Made by a program: the position numbers and the translations under genes. DNA of 64,000 bases, taken from positions 1 to 64,000 of the forward strand of contig JAZOVB010000231.1 in assembly GCA_045658425.1 (NCBI GenBank), written 5' to 3'. Below are positions 54,799-63,085 of this stretch, piece after piece. The DNA is from SIG450 sp045658425 (GTDB taxonomy: Bacteria; Bacillota; Clostridia; UMGS1840; HGM11507). Each line of letters opens with the position of its first letter. Positions within the stretch are counted from its first letter, which is position 1. Under the pieces are notes generated by a model. That model was not told the DNA's origin and ran no database searches. It was given only the letters and a program-made list of their open reading frames with translations.

Positions 54799-55231
54799 AT
54801 AATCTACCCCCATTTGCTGTAAATTTCCGCTCTAATGACATAATTCCCGCTTGTTCTTTTTTGCGGTTGTACCTCATACGCTTTACTGTGTATGAGGCAA
54901 CTGCAAAAGATACCGCCGTTAATATAAACCAGCTTGTCAAACTATATTGACTATAAACCGATATATTAAAATTATGGTTTAAAAGCCCTTTGACAAGAGC
55001 AACGGCAACTTGTGTTGTTTCTTCTAAAAACACCCCCATTTTAGTACATAATATTACAAACAACACAACACAAGGAAACAACACAAAGTTTTCTTTTCTG
55101 TCTGTTCTCAACATCAAAAAAACAAACAAAATATTAAATGGTAATATCGGTAAACATATCAATATTGCAAGTGCCGATATTATCACATCAAAAACAGTAA
55201 TCTGCTTTTGTTCTTTAAACTCTTCTGACAT
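54791..55231 (-). CDS. Small membrane protein, probable coupling-protein anchor
   Basis: 146 aa with three predicted membrane segments (residues ~13-40, ~48-65, ~97-117) and a basic C-terminal tail (KRMRYNRKKEQ). It overlaps the genes on both sides by 8 and 17 bases, implying a tightly coupled unit with the Replic_Relax and coupling ATPase genes. No known family was recognised; an anchor role is inferred. Confidence 0.7.
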   Translation of the reverse strand: MSEEFKEQKQITVFDVIISALAILICLPILPFNILFVFLMLRTDRKENFVLFPCVVLFVILCTKMGVFLEETTQVAVALVKGLLNHNFNISVYSQYSLTSWFILTAVSFAVASYTVKRMRYNRKKEQAGIMSLERKFTANGGRLYE

Positions 55232-55841
55232 ATTCCATCACCTTTTCTAACGGCGTTATTTTTACGCCATATTTTTCACCTATAACTTTTACATTATCAA
55301 CAACCTTTTGTCTGTCGCTTGGAATAAACCAAAGCTGAAAATCAAAAATTTTGTAATTATTCTTTATATTCTTTTCAAGAGTTATTGGCTTTTTTGCTGA
55401 CAACTCAATTTCTACGCAATAGATTTTATAGTCTTTTGTATATTCAAAGTCGGGAAAGTGTTTAGGATTACCAAACCCCGCTTTATGTTTCATTTCTCGT
55501 TCAGTTGTAATGCTTGATTTTTCTACACCCTCATTATTTATCAAATATATAGCGGTATCAATTACAGCTATATCATGCGTTATCTGTTCTATTCTTACAT
55601 TCGGGGTGTAATATTCCAAGTCAAGCAATCTTTCTGCTCTTTTTGTAACAAAATAAAGTCTTGGAACGCCATACAAAAAATGCTTTCTTTCTATATAGCC
55701 TGCTTCTATCAGCTTTTTTAATCTCCTATCACATGCACGCTGACCGCTAAAACCACATAAGACTTTTATTTGTCTTGAAAGTAAAAAACGCCATTTTTGA
55801 ATTTCTTTAATAATAGCTATATCTCTTTCCATTAAAACCAT
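55215..55841 (-). CDS. Replication-relaxation (Replic_Relax) family protein
   Basis: 208 aa. An N-terminal winged helix (RDIAIIKEIQKWRFLLSRQI, then RRLKKLIEAGYIERK) precedes a nuclease-fold region (HDIAVIDTAIYLI; HFPDFEYTKDYKIYCVEIEL, with D...ExE). This is the pattern of Replic_Relax proteins, which occur with coupling ATPases in mobilizable elements and are thought to nick or prime DNA. It is the element's only relaxase candidate. MVLMERD gives two possible starts (55841, 55832). Confidence 0.8.
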   Translation of the reverse strand: MVLMERDIAIIKEIQKWRFLLSRQIKVLCGFSGQRACDRRLKKLIEAGYIERKHFLYGVPRLYFVTKRAERLLDLEYYTPNVRIEQITHDIAVIDTAIYLINNEGVEKSSITTEREMKHKAGFGNPKHFPDFEYTKDYKIYCVEIELSAKKPITLEKNIKNNYKIFDFQLWFIPSDRQKVVDNVKVIGEKYGVKITPLEKVMEYVRRV

Positions 55842-55854
55842 ATAAAACCACCTT

Positions 55855-56028
55855 TCAAATTTCGCTTTCGTTTAAATATTCGATAAATTTTTCATAATTT
55901 ATCAAATATTTCGCCCCTGCTTTACGATAGACAATTTTGTCTTGTAAACACAATTGCCTTATGTAATGCACGGCTAAACCTGTCCGTTTTGCTGTTTCTT
56001 TAATTGTCAACATCGTTGGTACTGTCAT
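55855..56028 (-). CDS. Excisionase-like helix-turn-helix protein
   Basis: 57 aa: LTIKETAKRTGLAVHYIRQL, then VYRKAGAKYLINYEKFIEYL, the xis-type winged helix. A GGGAGGGG site precedes the ATG. It is divergent from the repressor, as in phage-like switches, and is the likely partner of the integrase for excision. It may also open the transfer operon. Confidence 0.8.
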   Translation of the reverse strand: MTVPTMLTIKETAKRTGLAVHYIRQLCLQDKIVYRKAGAKYLINYEKFIEYLNESEI

Positions 56029-56078
56029 AACATTTCCCCTCCCTTCATAATTTCAACAAGCCACCAAGTAAATTATTG

Positions 56079-56131
56079 TTGACTTGTTTTCGTTTTTAGT
56101 ATATAATAATTATAGACATAATTCAAGTCAA
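56079..56131. promoter_or_regulatory. Overlapping divergent promoters of repressor and excisionase
   Basis: Plus strand: TTGACT (56079-56084), 17 bp, TATAAT (56102-56107). Minus strand: TTGACT (56126-56131), 17 bp, TATTAT (56103-56108). The two -10 boxes overlap, and both -35 boxes sit in the inverted pair GTTGACTTG/CAAGTCAAC, a likely repressor operator. Confidence 0.75.
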
Positions 56132-56196
56132 CTAAAATATTTATAAATCACCAAAAGATATTAATAGTAAATTATAATTAACGAAAGGAATTGAAA

Positions 56197-56856
56197 ATGG
56201 ATACCAAACTCACAGCAAAACGGCTTAAAAAACTAAGAAAAGAAGCAGGGTATTCTCACGAACGCTTAGCTGCAACTCTAATAGAAAAATATAACATAAA
56301 GATTACGCCCGCATCATTAAAAAAATATGAAATTTCAGAACAACCACATAGCAATTATGGTGCTGTAAAAGGTATGCGTATTGAGTATCTATATATGTTT
56401 GCCGATTTTTACAATGTATCAAGTGACTATATTTTAGGTTTTACAAATTCTACAAATAGAAATATAACAGCAAAACACATTACAGATAAAACAGGCCTTT
56501 CAAGTAAAGCAGTTGAAAATTTAGAAATGCTATATAAAACAGAAGTTGGGTGCATACCGCCTTATTTAGTTATTGACTATATGCTATCAAATCAAGAGTT
56601 TATAGAAAACTACCCCAATACAATAATTAGCTATTATCTTGCTAAAAAAATGAGTGATAAAAAATTTAACACTTCAACACCTGAATATTATAATACCCAA
56701 TGGAACATTGAAAGCATAGAATTCAAAAAATATTTATCAATACAACGAATGGAACGCTTAATTGATAACTTTTATAATAATTATGTTAATTATGATATTG
56801 AAGAGGAACTATCGTTATTGAGAAAGGATGAAGAAGATGGCAATGAAAATGAATAG
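56197..56856 (+). CDS. XRE-family cI-like repressor
   Basis: About 219 aa with an N-terminal helix-turn-helix (KRLKKLRKEAGYSHERLAAT, then ITPASLKKYEISEQ) and a helical C-terminus, no peptidase-type domain seen. ATG 56197 is chosen; the TTG at 56191 is weaker. It is the first gene of the plus-strand unit with the integrase, which it overlaps by 20 bases. It is expected to repress the excisionase and transfer genes and itself through the shared dyad. Confidence 0.8.
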   Translation: MDTKLTAKRLKKLRKEAGYSHERLAATLIEKYNIKITPASLKKYEISEQPHSNYGAVKGMRIEYLYMFADFYNVSSDYILGFTNSTNRNITAKHITDKTGLSSKAVENLEMLYKTEVGCIPPYLVIDYMLSNQEFIENYPNTIISYYLAKKMSDKKFNTSTPEYYNTQWNIESIEFKKYLSIQRMERLIDNFYNNYVNYDIEEELSLLRKDEEDGNENE

Positions 56857-58288
56857 CGGTTTGCCGTCAGGCGTTTCTGCTGTAAAAGACCGCCCCGGTC
56901 TTTATCGTATCAGATGTGCAGTACACGGCAAAAATTACAGCGAATATTACAGAACAGAAGAAATAAGCAAAAAGAAACTGCAAAGTGAACTGCAAAAGGT
57001 TGTTGACTCATTCAAGGAACGAATTGAGTGTGGAATGCTTAAAAATAATGACATAAGCGAAAAAAGTACATTTGAGCAAGCTGTTGAATGGTTTGTTAAT
57101 ATGCGAAAACTCAACATTCGGGAAAGCACACAACTAACCGACAAATTTATTTTTGAGCATTATCTTATCCCCCGCATTGGCAAGTATAAACTTAAAGAAA
57201 TAACCTCGCCTATGGTTACAAAGCTATTAGCAGAGCTGTTGGAAAAAGGCGGTGGCGGGCGGGCTACATATAATGCAAAACCCGAATTTATAGAATTAAT
57301 GCACGAAAGAAAACCCAAAAGAACTGACGGCGGTTTTAATCTTGTTGCTCGGGAAATAGGTATAAATGAAGATACTACATTTATAAGAGTAAGAAAAGGC
57401 GGGAACTGTAACGAAGATGTTGCAAAAAGAGTTGCTAAATATTACGGCGTATCACTTGGCACAGCCTTTGACAAAAAAGAAGATATAAAACCGTTGTCGG
57501 CTTCTTATGTTTCAAAAATCACTTACACGCTGTCAGCCCTTTTCACAGCTTGCGTTAAAAATGGCGTTTTACTTACTAACCCTGTTGCCAATGCGACAAA
57601 ACCCCGCATTGGCGAAATGGATATACCCCCATATCTTGATAATACAACTATACCAATATTCTTAAATGCACTAAATGAAATCAATATTGATAATTCAATA
57701 TGCGTTTCACTGATACTGATGTTAATGCTTGGTTTGAGAAGCGGGGAAGCTCGGGCGTTGCGTTGGGTAGATGTTGACTTTAATTCAAATGTTGTCAGCA
57801 TTGAAAAGAATGTAGGCGATACATTCAACGGGTTAGCCTTAACCGATTTGAAAACAAAAAGGTCAAGGCGTAAATTACCACTTTCGCCGTTACTAAAAGA
57901 TATATTATTAAACCATAAAAATATATTAGATAAAAAAGCCGACCAACATGGAAAAACTTGGAACAAAAACGGTGTCATATGTCCTAACGCAATGGGCGGG
58001 CTAATGGAAAAGGCTGTGCCGAATAAGGCGATAAAAAAGATATTGAACAAAAATAAAGAATTACCCCAAGGGCTTCATGCTCATTCTTTACGGCATAGTT
58101 TTGTATCTTTGCTAATTTCAAACGGTCTTGATGTTGTAAATGTTGCCTCACTTGCGGGTGATACAATAGAAATTATAAGCAAACATTATGCCCATAGTTT
58201 TGCAGAGCGTAGAGCCGCCGCAATGAATATTGTCGGCGACTCGTTCGCACAACTTAATAACAGCAACAATTATTTAAAAATTTCATAA
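56837..58288 (+). CDS. Tyrosine integrase targeting guaA
   Basis: About 483 aa, longer than the ~390-400 usual for this family. An N-terminal arm-binding domain (residues ~10-60) is followed by the core-binding domain, interrupted at about 140-210 by an insertion resembling a helix-turn-helix (EDVAKRVAKYYGVSLGTAFD). The catalytic domain has LGLRSGEARALRW (Arg), AHSLRHSFVSLL (His-x-x-Arg) and the nucleophile region KHYAHSF. The usual Gly-His box reads LAGD here, so that histidine is replaced. Its 3' end is 186 bases from guaA, the expected place for an integrase beside its att site. Several ATGs are possible; 56837 is favoured. Confidence 0.9.
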   Translation: MAMKMNSGLPSGVSAVKDRPGLYRIRCAVHGKNYSEYYRTEEISKKKLQSELQKVVDSFKERIECGMLKNNDISEKSTFEQAVEWFVNMRKLNIRESTQLTDKFIFEHYLIPRIGKYKLKEITSPMVTKLLAELLEKGGGGRATYNAKPEFIELMHERKPKRTDGGFNLVAREIGINEDTTFIRVRKGGNCNEDVAKRVAKYYGVSLGTAFDKKEDIKPLSASYVSKITYTLSALFTACVKNGVLLTNPVANATKPRIGEMDIPPYLDNTTIPIFLNALNEINIDNSICVSLILMLMLGLRSGEARALRWVDVDFNSNVVSIEKNVGDTFNGLALTDLKTKRSRRKLPLSPLLKDILLNHKNILDKKADQHGKTWNKNGVICPNAMGGLMEKAVPNKAIKKILNKNKELPQGLHAHSLRHSFVSLLISNGLDVVNVASLAGDTIEIISKHYAHSFAERRAAAMNIVGDSFAQLNNSNNYLKIS

Positions 58289-58294
58289 AAGTAT

Positions 58295-58328
58295 AAAACG
58301 CCTTTGTCCCAAAATGACAAGGCGTTTT
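58295..58328 (+). terminator. Terminator of the integrase gene
   Basis: CGCCTTTGTC/GACAAGGCG stem (one bulge) followed by T6. Confidence 0.8.
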
Positions 58329-58329
58329 T

Positions 58330-58353
58330 TGTAGTCAATTTTGTGGTCAAAAA
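58330..58353 (+). repeat. Arm-type repeat at the right end of E1
   Basis: Reads TGTAGTCAATTTTGTGGTCA plus four A; 23 of 24 bases equal 48188-48211 in the same orientation. Confidence 0.7.
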
Positions 58354-58411
58354 GTTGTAAAAAGTAGCTAAAATTTAGACCACAACGCAAAAAGTTACAA
58401 AAAGCAAAAAC

Positions 58412-58444
58412 GCCGTAAAGCCTTATTTTGCAAGGGTTTACGGC
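58412..58444 (-). terminator. Terminator of guaA, supplied by E1
   Basis: GCCGTAAAGCCTT/AAGGGTTTACGGC stem, then T5 on the minus strand. It lies inside the element, so insertion replaced the original guaA terminator. Confidence 0.75.
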
Positions 58445-58474
58445 ATTTTATTAAAATTTACAAAACCTCAAATT

Positions 58475-58486
58475 CTACTCCCACTC
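58475..58486. other. att core in the 3' end of guaA
   Basis: CTACTCCCACTC encodes the last residues and stop of guaA (Glu-Trp-Glu-stop on the minus strand) and matches the cores at 48114 and 17277 at 10 of 12 positions. Confidence 0.65.
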
Positions 58487-59455
58487 AATAGTTCCGATTG
58501 GCTTAGGTGTAAGGTCTAAGCATACACGATTGATACCGTCAACCTCTTTGGTTATACGGTCAGTTATCTTATGAAGTACTGCATAAGGGATTTCCTCAAT
58601 AGTTGCACTCATAGCGTCTTTAGTATTGACTGCACGAATTATTGCGGGCCAACCTTCATATCTTTTATCGTCTTTTACTCCTACTGATTTAAAGTCGGGA
58701 ACAGCAATGAAATACTGCCATACTTTTTTGGAAAGACCGCAGATTTCAAATTCTTCTCTTAAGATTGCGTCGGCTTCTCTTAGAGCATGTAATCTGTCAC
58801 GGGTAATTGCGCCAAGACAACGAACACCAAGTCCGGGTCCCGGGAACGGCTGACGGTCTACCATTTCATCAGGAAGACCTAATGCTCTACCCACTTCTCT
58901 TACTTCGTCTTTATATAGAAGTTTAACCGGTTCTACAAGTTCAAGCTCCATTTCTTCCGGTAAGCCACCAACATTATGATGAGCCTTTACTCCGTCACTT
59001 TCCAATATATCGGGATAGATTGTACCCTGAGCAAGGAATTTAACATCTGTTAATTTTTTAGCCTCTTCGTTAAATACTTCGATAAATTCTGCACCTATAA
59101 TTTTTCTTTTTGTTTCAGGTTCAGCAACGTCCTTTAATTTATCTAAAAATCTGTCAGTTGCATCAATATATATAAGATTTGCATCAAGGCCTTTTTCAAA
59201 AACCTCAATAACCTGCTCACTCTCGCCCTTTCTCATAAGCCCATGATTAACATGAACACAAACAAGCTGTTTGCCGATTGCTTTAATTAAAAGTGCTGCA
59301 ACAACGGAGGAATCAACACCGCCTGATAAAGCAAGTAATACTTTTTTATCTCCTACCTGCTTCCTTACAAGTTCAACTTGTTCTTCAATAAATGCATTTG
59401 CCAATTCTTTAGTTGTGATACGTTCCATTGTATCCGGTCTTTTGTTTGAATCCAT
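58475..59455 (-). CDS. guaA: GMP synthetase, ATP-pyrophosphatase part only
   Basis: 326-aa protein that forms GMP from XMP, ATP and ammonia. The PP-loop is LLALSGGVDSSVVAALL near residue 40. The dimerisation domain is complete (QPFPGPGLGVRCLGAITRDR to the C-terminal PKPIGTIEWE). Standard bacterial GuaA is about 510 aa, with an N-terminal class I glutaminase domain of ~200 residues. That domain is absent here, and AGGAGG sits directly before the ATG, so this is a genuine start. The layout is that of the two-subunit archaeal type (GuaAb). No separate glutaminase gene is in the window. Confidence 0.95.
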   Translation of the reverse strand: MDSNKRPDTMERITTKELANAFIEEQVELVRKQVGDKKVLLALSGGVDSSVVAALLIKAIGKQLVCVHVNHGLMRKGESEQVIEVFEKGLDANLIYIDATDRFLDKLKDVAEPETKRKIIGAEFIEVFNEEAKKLTDVKFLAQGTIYPDILESDGVKAHHNVGGLPEEMELELVEPVKLLYKDEVREVGRALGLPDEMVDRQPFPGPGLGVRCLGAITRDRLHALREADAILREEFEICGLSKKVWQYFIAVPDFKSVGVKDDKRYEGWPAIIRAVNTKDAMSATIEEIPYAVLHKITDRITKEVDGINRVCLDLTPKPIGTIEWE

Positions 59456-59551
59456 AATATTCCTCCTAAGTATACTGAATTTTATTGTATTTTATCATAT
59501 TGTTCTTTAATTTTCAACCATTTATATATTACATAAGATATTTAAACTGTT

Positions 59552-60481
59552 TTAATCATCAAACAAAGGTGTGGAAAAATATCTTTCGGCAGTATCGGGT
59601 AAAACTGTTACAACGGTTTTTCCCTTGCCAAGCTTTTTAGCAAGTTTTATTGCCGCAGCAACATTGGTTCCGCTGGATATTCCACACATAATACCTTCTT
59701 TTTTCGCAAGGTCTTTTGCTGTATTTATAGCTTCGTCATCTTTGACAATACAAATATCATCATAAATATTCTGATTTAAAATTTCGGGGATGATGCCGTC
59801 ACCTATTCCCATCTGGATATGAGTTCCGATTGAACCACCCGACAAAATTGCCGCATCTTCGGGTTCAACCGCCCATATAGTCATATCAGGATTATATTTC
59901 TTCAGAGTTTCACCAATACCTGTAATAGTTCCGCCTGTACCTATTCCCGAACAAAAGCCATGAATTGGCTTATTAACCTGATTTATTATTTCCATACCTG
60001 TCTGTTCCCTCTGAATATCGGGATTGGCAGGATTTTCAAACTGTTGAGGTACGAAAACATTGGGATTTTCAGTCTTCATTTTAAGAGCCAGATTAAGACA
60101 TTCTTCAATACAAAGTCCGATATTCCCTGCATCGTGAACAAGGATAACCTCTGCACCGTAGTGTTTAACGAGCTTTCTTCTTTCTTCTGATACGGAGTCG
60201 GGCATAATTATAATTGTTTTGTAGCCTCTTACCGCACCTACCAAAGCAAGTCCTATTCCCTGATTTCCGCTGGTAGGCTCAACTATAATGGAATTCTCAT
60301 TAAGAATTCCCTGTTCCTCAGCTTTTTTTATCATATTATAGGCAGTTCTTGTTTTTATAGAGCCGCCCACATTAAGTCCCTCAAACTTTACAAGGATTTC
60401 GGCACAGTCCGAATCAACCATATTGGAAAGTCTTATAATCGGGGTATTACCTAAGGCATCTAATATATTATTGCAAATCAT
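59552..60481 (-). CDS. cysK: Cysteine synthase
   Basis: PLP enzyme making cysteine from O-acetylserine and sulfide, 309 aa. The PLP lysine is in GLNVGGSIKTRTAYNM near residue 43, the substrate loop is EPTSGNQGIGLALVG (TSGNTG in most relatives), and the phosphate loop is SGIGTGGTITGIGE. A fold-type II relative with another O-acyl substrate cannot be excluded. It is a single gene with a weak GGTAAA-type ribosome site. Confidence 0.93.
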   Translation of the reverse strand: MICNNILDALGNTPIIRLSNMVDSDCAEILVKFEGLNVGGSIKTRTAYNMIKKAEEQGILNENSIIVEPTSGNQGIGLALVGAVRGYKTIIIMPDSVSEERRKLVKHYGAEVILVHDAGNIGLCIEECLNLALKMKTENPNVFVPQQFENPANPDIQREQTGMEIINQVNKPIHGFCSGIGTGGTITGIGETLKKYNPDMTIWAVEPEDAAILSGGSIGTHIQMGIGDGIIPEILNQNIYDDICIVKDDEAINTAKDLAKKEGIMCGISSGTNVAAAIKLAKKLGKGKTVVTVLPDTAERYFSTPLFDD

Positions 60482-60541
60482 TATATTTTTTACCTTTCAT
60501 TTTTTACTCCGATACATTATATGTATCATTCTTTAAGAATT

Positions 60542-61081
60542 TTACTTACTTTTTTTATACACTACCGAATATTCTTGTATGTACTTTAAAAATGCAAGTG
60601 CCGAAACAACGACAAAGCTTAAGCAAAGCAGATGTTCAAGCAAAGGATTTATCGAAGGGAAAACCAAAATCACAAGAAACACCGTAAAACAGATTACACT
60701 TGCAAGTTTCCCGTAGAAATTTGCCTGAACGACAATATTATCTTTCTTAAAAAGTTTGGTAGCACCAAGCACCATCAATAGCTCTTTAAGCACAAGAAAA
60801 GCAGGAACCCAGATTAAAGTCGGCTGAACAGTTGCCGTACACACGGCAACCGTTATTTGCATCAGCTTATCCGCCAGTGGATCCATAAGCTTTCCGAAAT
60901 TACTTATAACATTAAGCTTTCTTGCTAAAAAGCCATCCAACACATCACTTATTCCCGACAGTATAAAAGTTACAACACAATAAAGGCTTTTATTTTCAAC
61001 ATCCGATACAAATAAGAATATGAAAACAAAAACCAAAAGCAATCTGAATAATGTGATGCAATTCGGAATGTTTTTTTTCAT
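60542..61081 (-). CDS. pgsA: CDP-diacylglycerol-glycerol-3-phosphate phosphatidyltransferase
   Basis: 179-aa membrane enzyme for phosphatidylglycerol-phosphate synthesis. The CDP-alcohol phosphotransferase motif D-G-x2-A-R-x8-G-x3-D-x3-D is visible as DGFLARKLNVISNFGKLMDP and the following LAD. There are five or six hydrophobic segments. It starts 15 bases after pfkA on the same strand, so they are probably cotranscribed. Confidence 0.92.
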   Translation of the reverse strand: MKKNIPNCITLFRLLLVFVFIFLFVSDVENKSLYCVVTFILSGISDVLDGFLARKLNVISNFGKLMDPLADKLMQITVAVCTATVQPTLIWVPAFLVLKELLMVLGATKLFKKDNIVVQANFYGKLASVICFTVFLVILVFPSINPLLEHLLCLSFVVVSALAFLKYIQEYSVVYKKSK

Positions 61082-61096
61082 AATAAACTGCTCCGT

Positions 61097-62059
61097 TTAG
61101 TATGTTATATCTTCAAATACACTGTATAGATTTTCGTCTATGCTCTTTTTCATATTAAGGGCTTCTGAAATATCATAGTTCACAATTTTATTATCTTTCA
61201 TTGCAACTACACGATTACTCTGACCTTTAATCAATAGTTCTACCGCTTCAACACCCATACGGCTGGCTGTTACACGGTCGGTTACAGTCGGAGAACCACC
61301 TCTTTGAAGGTGTCCCAATATTGCAACTCTTGTTTCTATATCGGTTAAAGCTTCTATCTGAACTGCAATTTTTTCCGAATTACCGATACCCTCTGCAACG
61401 ATAACCACAAAATGAGATTTACCTTTTTTCAGGGATTCGTTTATACAATCTACTATATCTTCCTTAACATCAAAGCTTTTTTCGGGAACAAGAACAGCTT
61501 CCGCACCGTTCGCAACAGCTAAAGTAAGTGCAATATGGCCTGCATGACGTCCCATTACCTCAACAACACTGCAACGGTGGTGGGATGAGCAGGTATCCTT
61601 TAATTTATCTATACATTCACAAGCTGTATTAAGAGCTGTATCAAAACCGATAGTATAGTCAGTACAAGCAATATCATTATCAATTGTGCAAGGAACGCCG
61701 ATAGTAGGAACTCCTGCTTCGCAAAGAGTGCTTGCGCCTCTGAACGAACCGTCACCGCCTAGTACAACAACACCTTCAATACCGTTAGCCTTAATATTTT
61801 CGACAGCCTTCTGAAGTCCCGCATCGGTCATAAATTCCTTACTTCTTGCGGTTTTTAAAATTGTACCGCCCTTATTAAGACATTCGGAAACCGAACGGTA
61901 ATTCATTTTAAACATTGTATTTTTTATAAGACCTTTATATCCGTCATATATCCCCATAACTTCAATCCCGTTATGAAGCGCTGTACGAACAACCGCACGG
62001 ATTGCGGCGTTCATTCCCGGAGCATCGCCCCCACTTGTTAAAACTGCAATTTTTTTCAT
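61097..62059 (-). CDS. pfkA: ATP-dependent 6-phosphofructokinase
   Basis: 320 aa, the normal length. The signatures are the ATP site TSGGDAPGMNAAIRAVVR, GGDGSFRGA, the catalytic TIDNDIACTDYTIGFDTA, VEVMGRHAGHIAL and the late LGHLQRGGSPT. It commits fructose 6-phosphate to glycolysis in the cytoplasm. Operon with pgsA downstream. Confidence 0.98.
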   Translation of the reverse strand: MKKIAVLTSGGDAPGMNAAIRAVVRTALHNGIEVMGIYDGYKGLIKNTMFKMNYRSVSECLNKGGTILKTARSKEFMTDAGLQKAVENIKANGIEGVVVLGGDGSFRGASTLCEAGVPTIGVPCTIDNDIACTDYTIGFDTALNTACECIDKLKDTCSSHHRCSVVEVMGRHAGHIALTLAVANGAEAVLVPEKSFDVKEDIVDCINESLKKGKSHFVVIVAEGIGNSEKIAVQIEALTDIETRVAILGHLQRGGSPTVTDRVTASRMGVEAVELLIKGQSNRVVAMKDNKIVNYDISEALNMKKSIDENLYSVFEDITY

Positions 62060-62197
62060 AATAATTCTTCCTTTCAGTAAGCGTTCAGCCTATTTTTTTG
62101 CCACTGATTTTTTAATAATCCCCAATTCCAGATAACAGTATAATAATATTTTGATTAAAAATCAATATTTTATTATAATTTTAATATATTTTTAACA

Positions 62198-62923
62198 TTA
62201 CTCTTCCCAGTTATGATAAATATTCTGAACATCATCATTATCTTCAAGATGCTCAATTAACTTTTCCATCATAAGAATATCCTTTTCATCTGTTAAAGAA
62301 ACATAAGTCTGAGGAACCAAGGTTACCTCTGCCTTTAAGAACTCAAAGCCTTTTTTTTCAAGTTCATCGCGAACAGTTGAAAAATCATCCGGATCGGTAA
62401 GCATTTCGTAAATTTCATCTTCTTCGTTAAAGTCTGCCGCACCTGCTTCCATTGCCGCATCCATTAATTCATCCTCAGATACCGAGTCGCTCTTTTCAAC
62501 TATAAGCACACCGTATTTATCAAACATAAAGGATACACAGCCGTTAGTTCCTAAGTTTCCGCCGAATTTATCAAAATAATGTCTTACATCTGCAGCGGTA
62601 CGGTTTCTGTTATCAGTAAGAGCTTCAACTATTACCGCAACACCTCTTGGGCCGTAGCCTTCGTATATGATATCTTCATAATTATCATTTTCCTGGCTTC
62701 CTGCCGCTTTTTCTATACATCTTTTAACATTATCGTTAGGCATATTGTTTGCTCTTGCCTTTGCTATTACATCCTTCAATTTACCGTTTGTTGACGGGTC
62801 AGGTCCCCCTGCCTTAACAGCAACCGCTATTTCTCTTCCAAGCTTAGTATAAATTTTAGCCTTCTGGGCATCAGATTTTTCTTTTTTGTGTTTAATATTA
62901 TTCCATTTTGAATGTCCTGACAT
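62198..62923 (-). CDS. yebC: YebC/PmpR-family protein
   Basis: 241 aa, full length. N-terminal MSGHSKWNNIKHKKEKSDAQ and the central YEGYGPRGVAVIVEALTDNR are diagnostic. The family was annotated as DNA-binding regulators; some members are now reported to relieve ribosome stalling at proline-rich sequences. A CGGAGG site precedes the ATG. Divergent from asd. Confidence 0.95.
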   Translation of the reverse strand: MSGHSKWNNIKHKKEKSDAQKAKIYTKLGREIAVAVKAGGPDPSTNGKLKDVIAKARANNMPNDNVKRCIEKAAGSQENDNYEDIIYEGYGPRGVAVIVEALTDNRNRTAADVRHYFDKFGGNLGTNGCVSFMFDKYGVLIVEKSDSVSEDELMDAAMEAGAADFNEEDEIYEMLTDPDDFSTVRDELEKKGFEFLKAEVTLVPQTYVSLTDEKDILMMEKLIEHLEDNDDVQNIYHNWEE

Positions 62924-63019
62924 AATAATCCTCCGTAAAATTTATTTCATTCTTCTTATTTTAACATAGGTTACAATAATTTTTCAAGTTTTTTATTAAA
63001 ATTTATGATTTTTTATAAA

Positions 63020-63048
63020 TTGACATTTAGAAAATAAAGTGTTATTAT
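63020..63048 (+). promoter_or_regulatory. Promoter of asd
   Basis: TTGACA (63020-63025), 17-bp spacer, TATTAT (63043-63048). No lysine riboswitch or T-box was recognised in the short leader. Confidence 0.75.
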
Positions 63049-63085
63049 ATAGAATGATAGCATATTGTATAATGGAGGAATTAAC

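Larger units (their letters stand above)
48114..58486. mobile_element. E1: integrative mobilizable element at guaA
   Basis: A 10.4-kb unit with the integrase gene next to guaA, att-like cores at both ends and a near-identical 24-bp arm repeat inside each end. It has coupling-protein, Replic_Relax, repressor, excisionase and replication genes but no mating-pore genes, so it would need a helper. This is the best-supported element in the window. Confidence 0.75.

Noticed and set aside
48114..58486. E1 as a prophage
   Set aside because: It has an integrase and a repressor switch, but no capsid, portal, terminase or tail genes, while coupling-ATPase and Replic_Relax genes are present.
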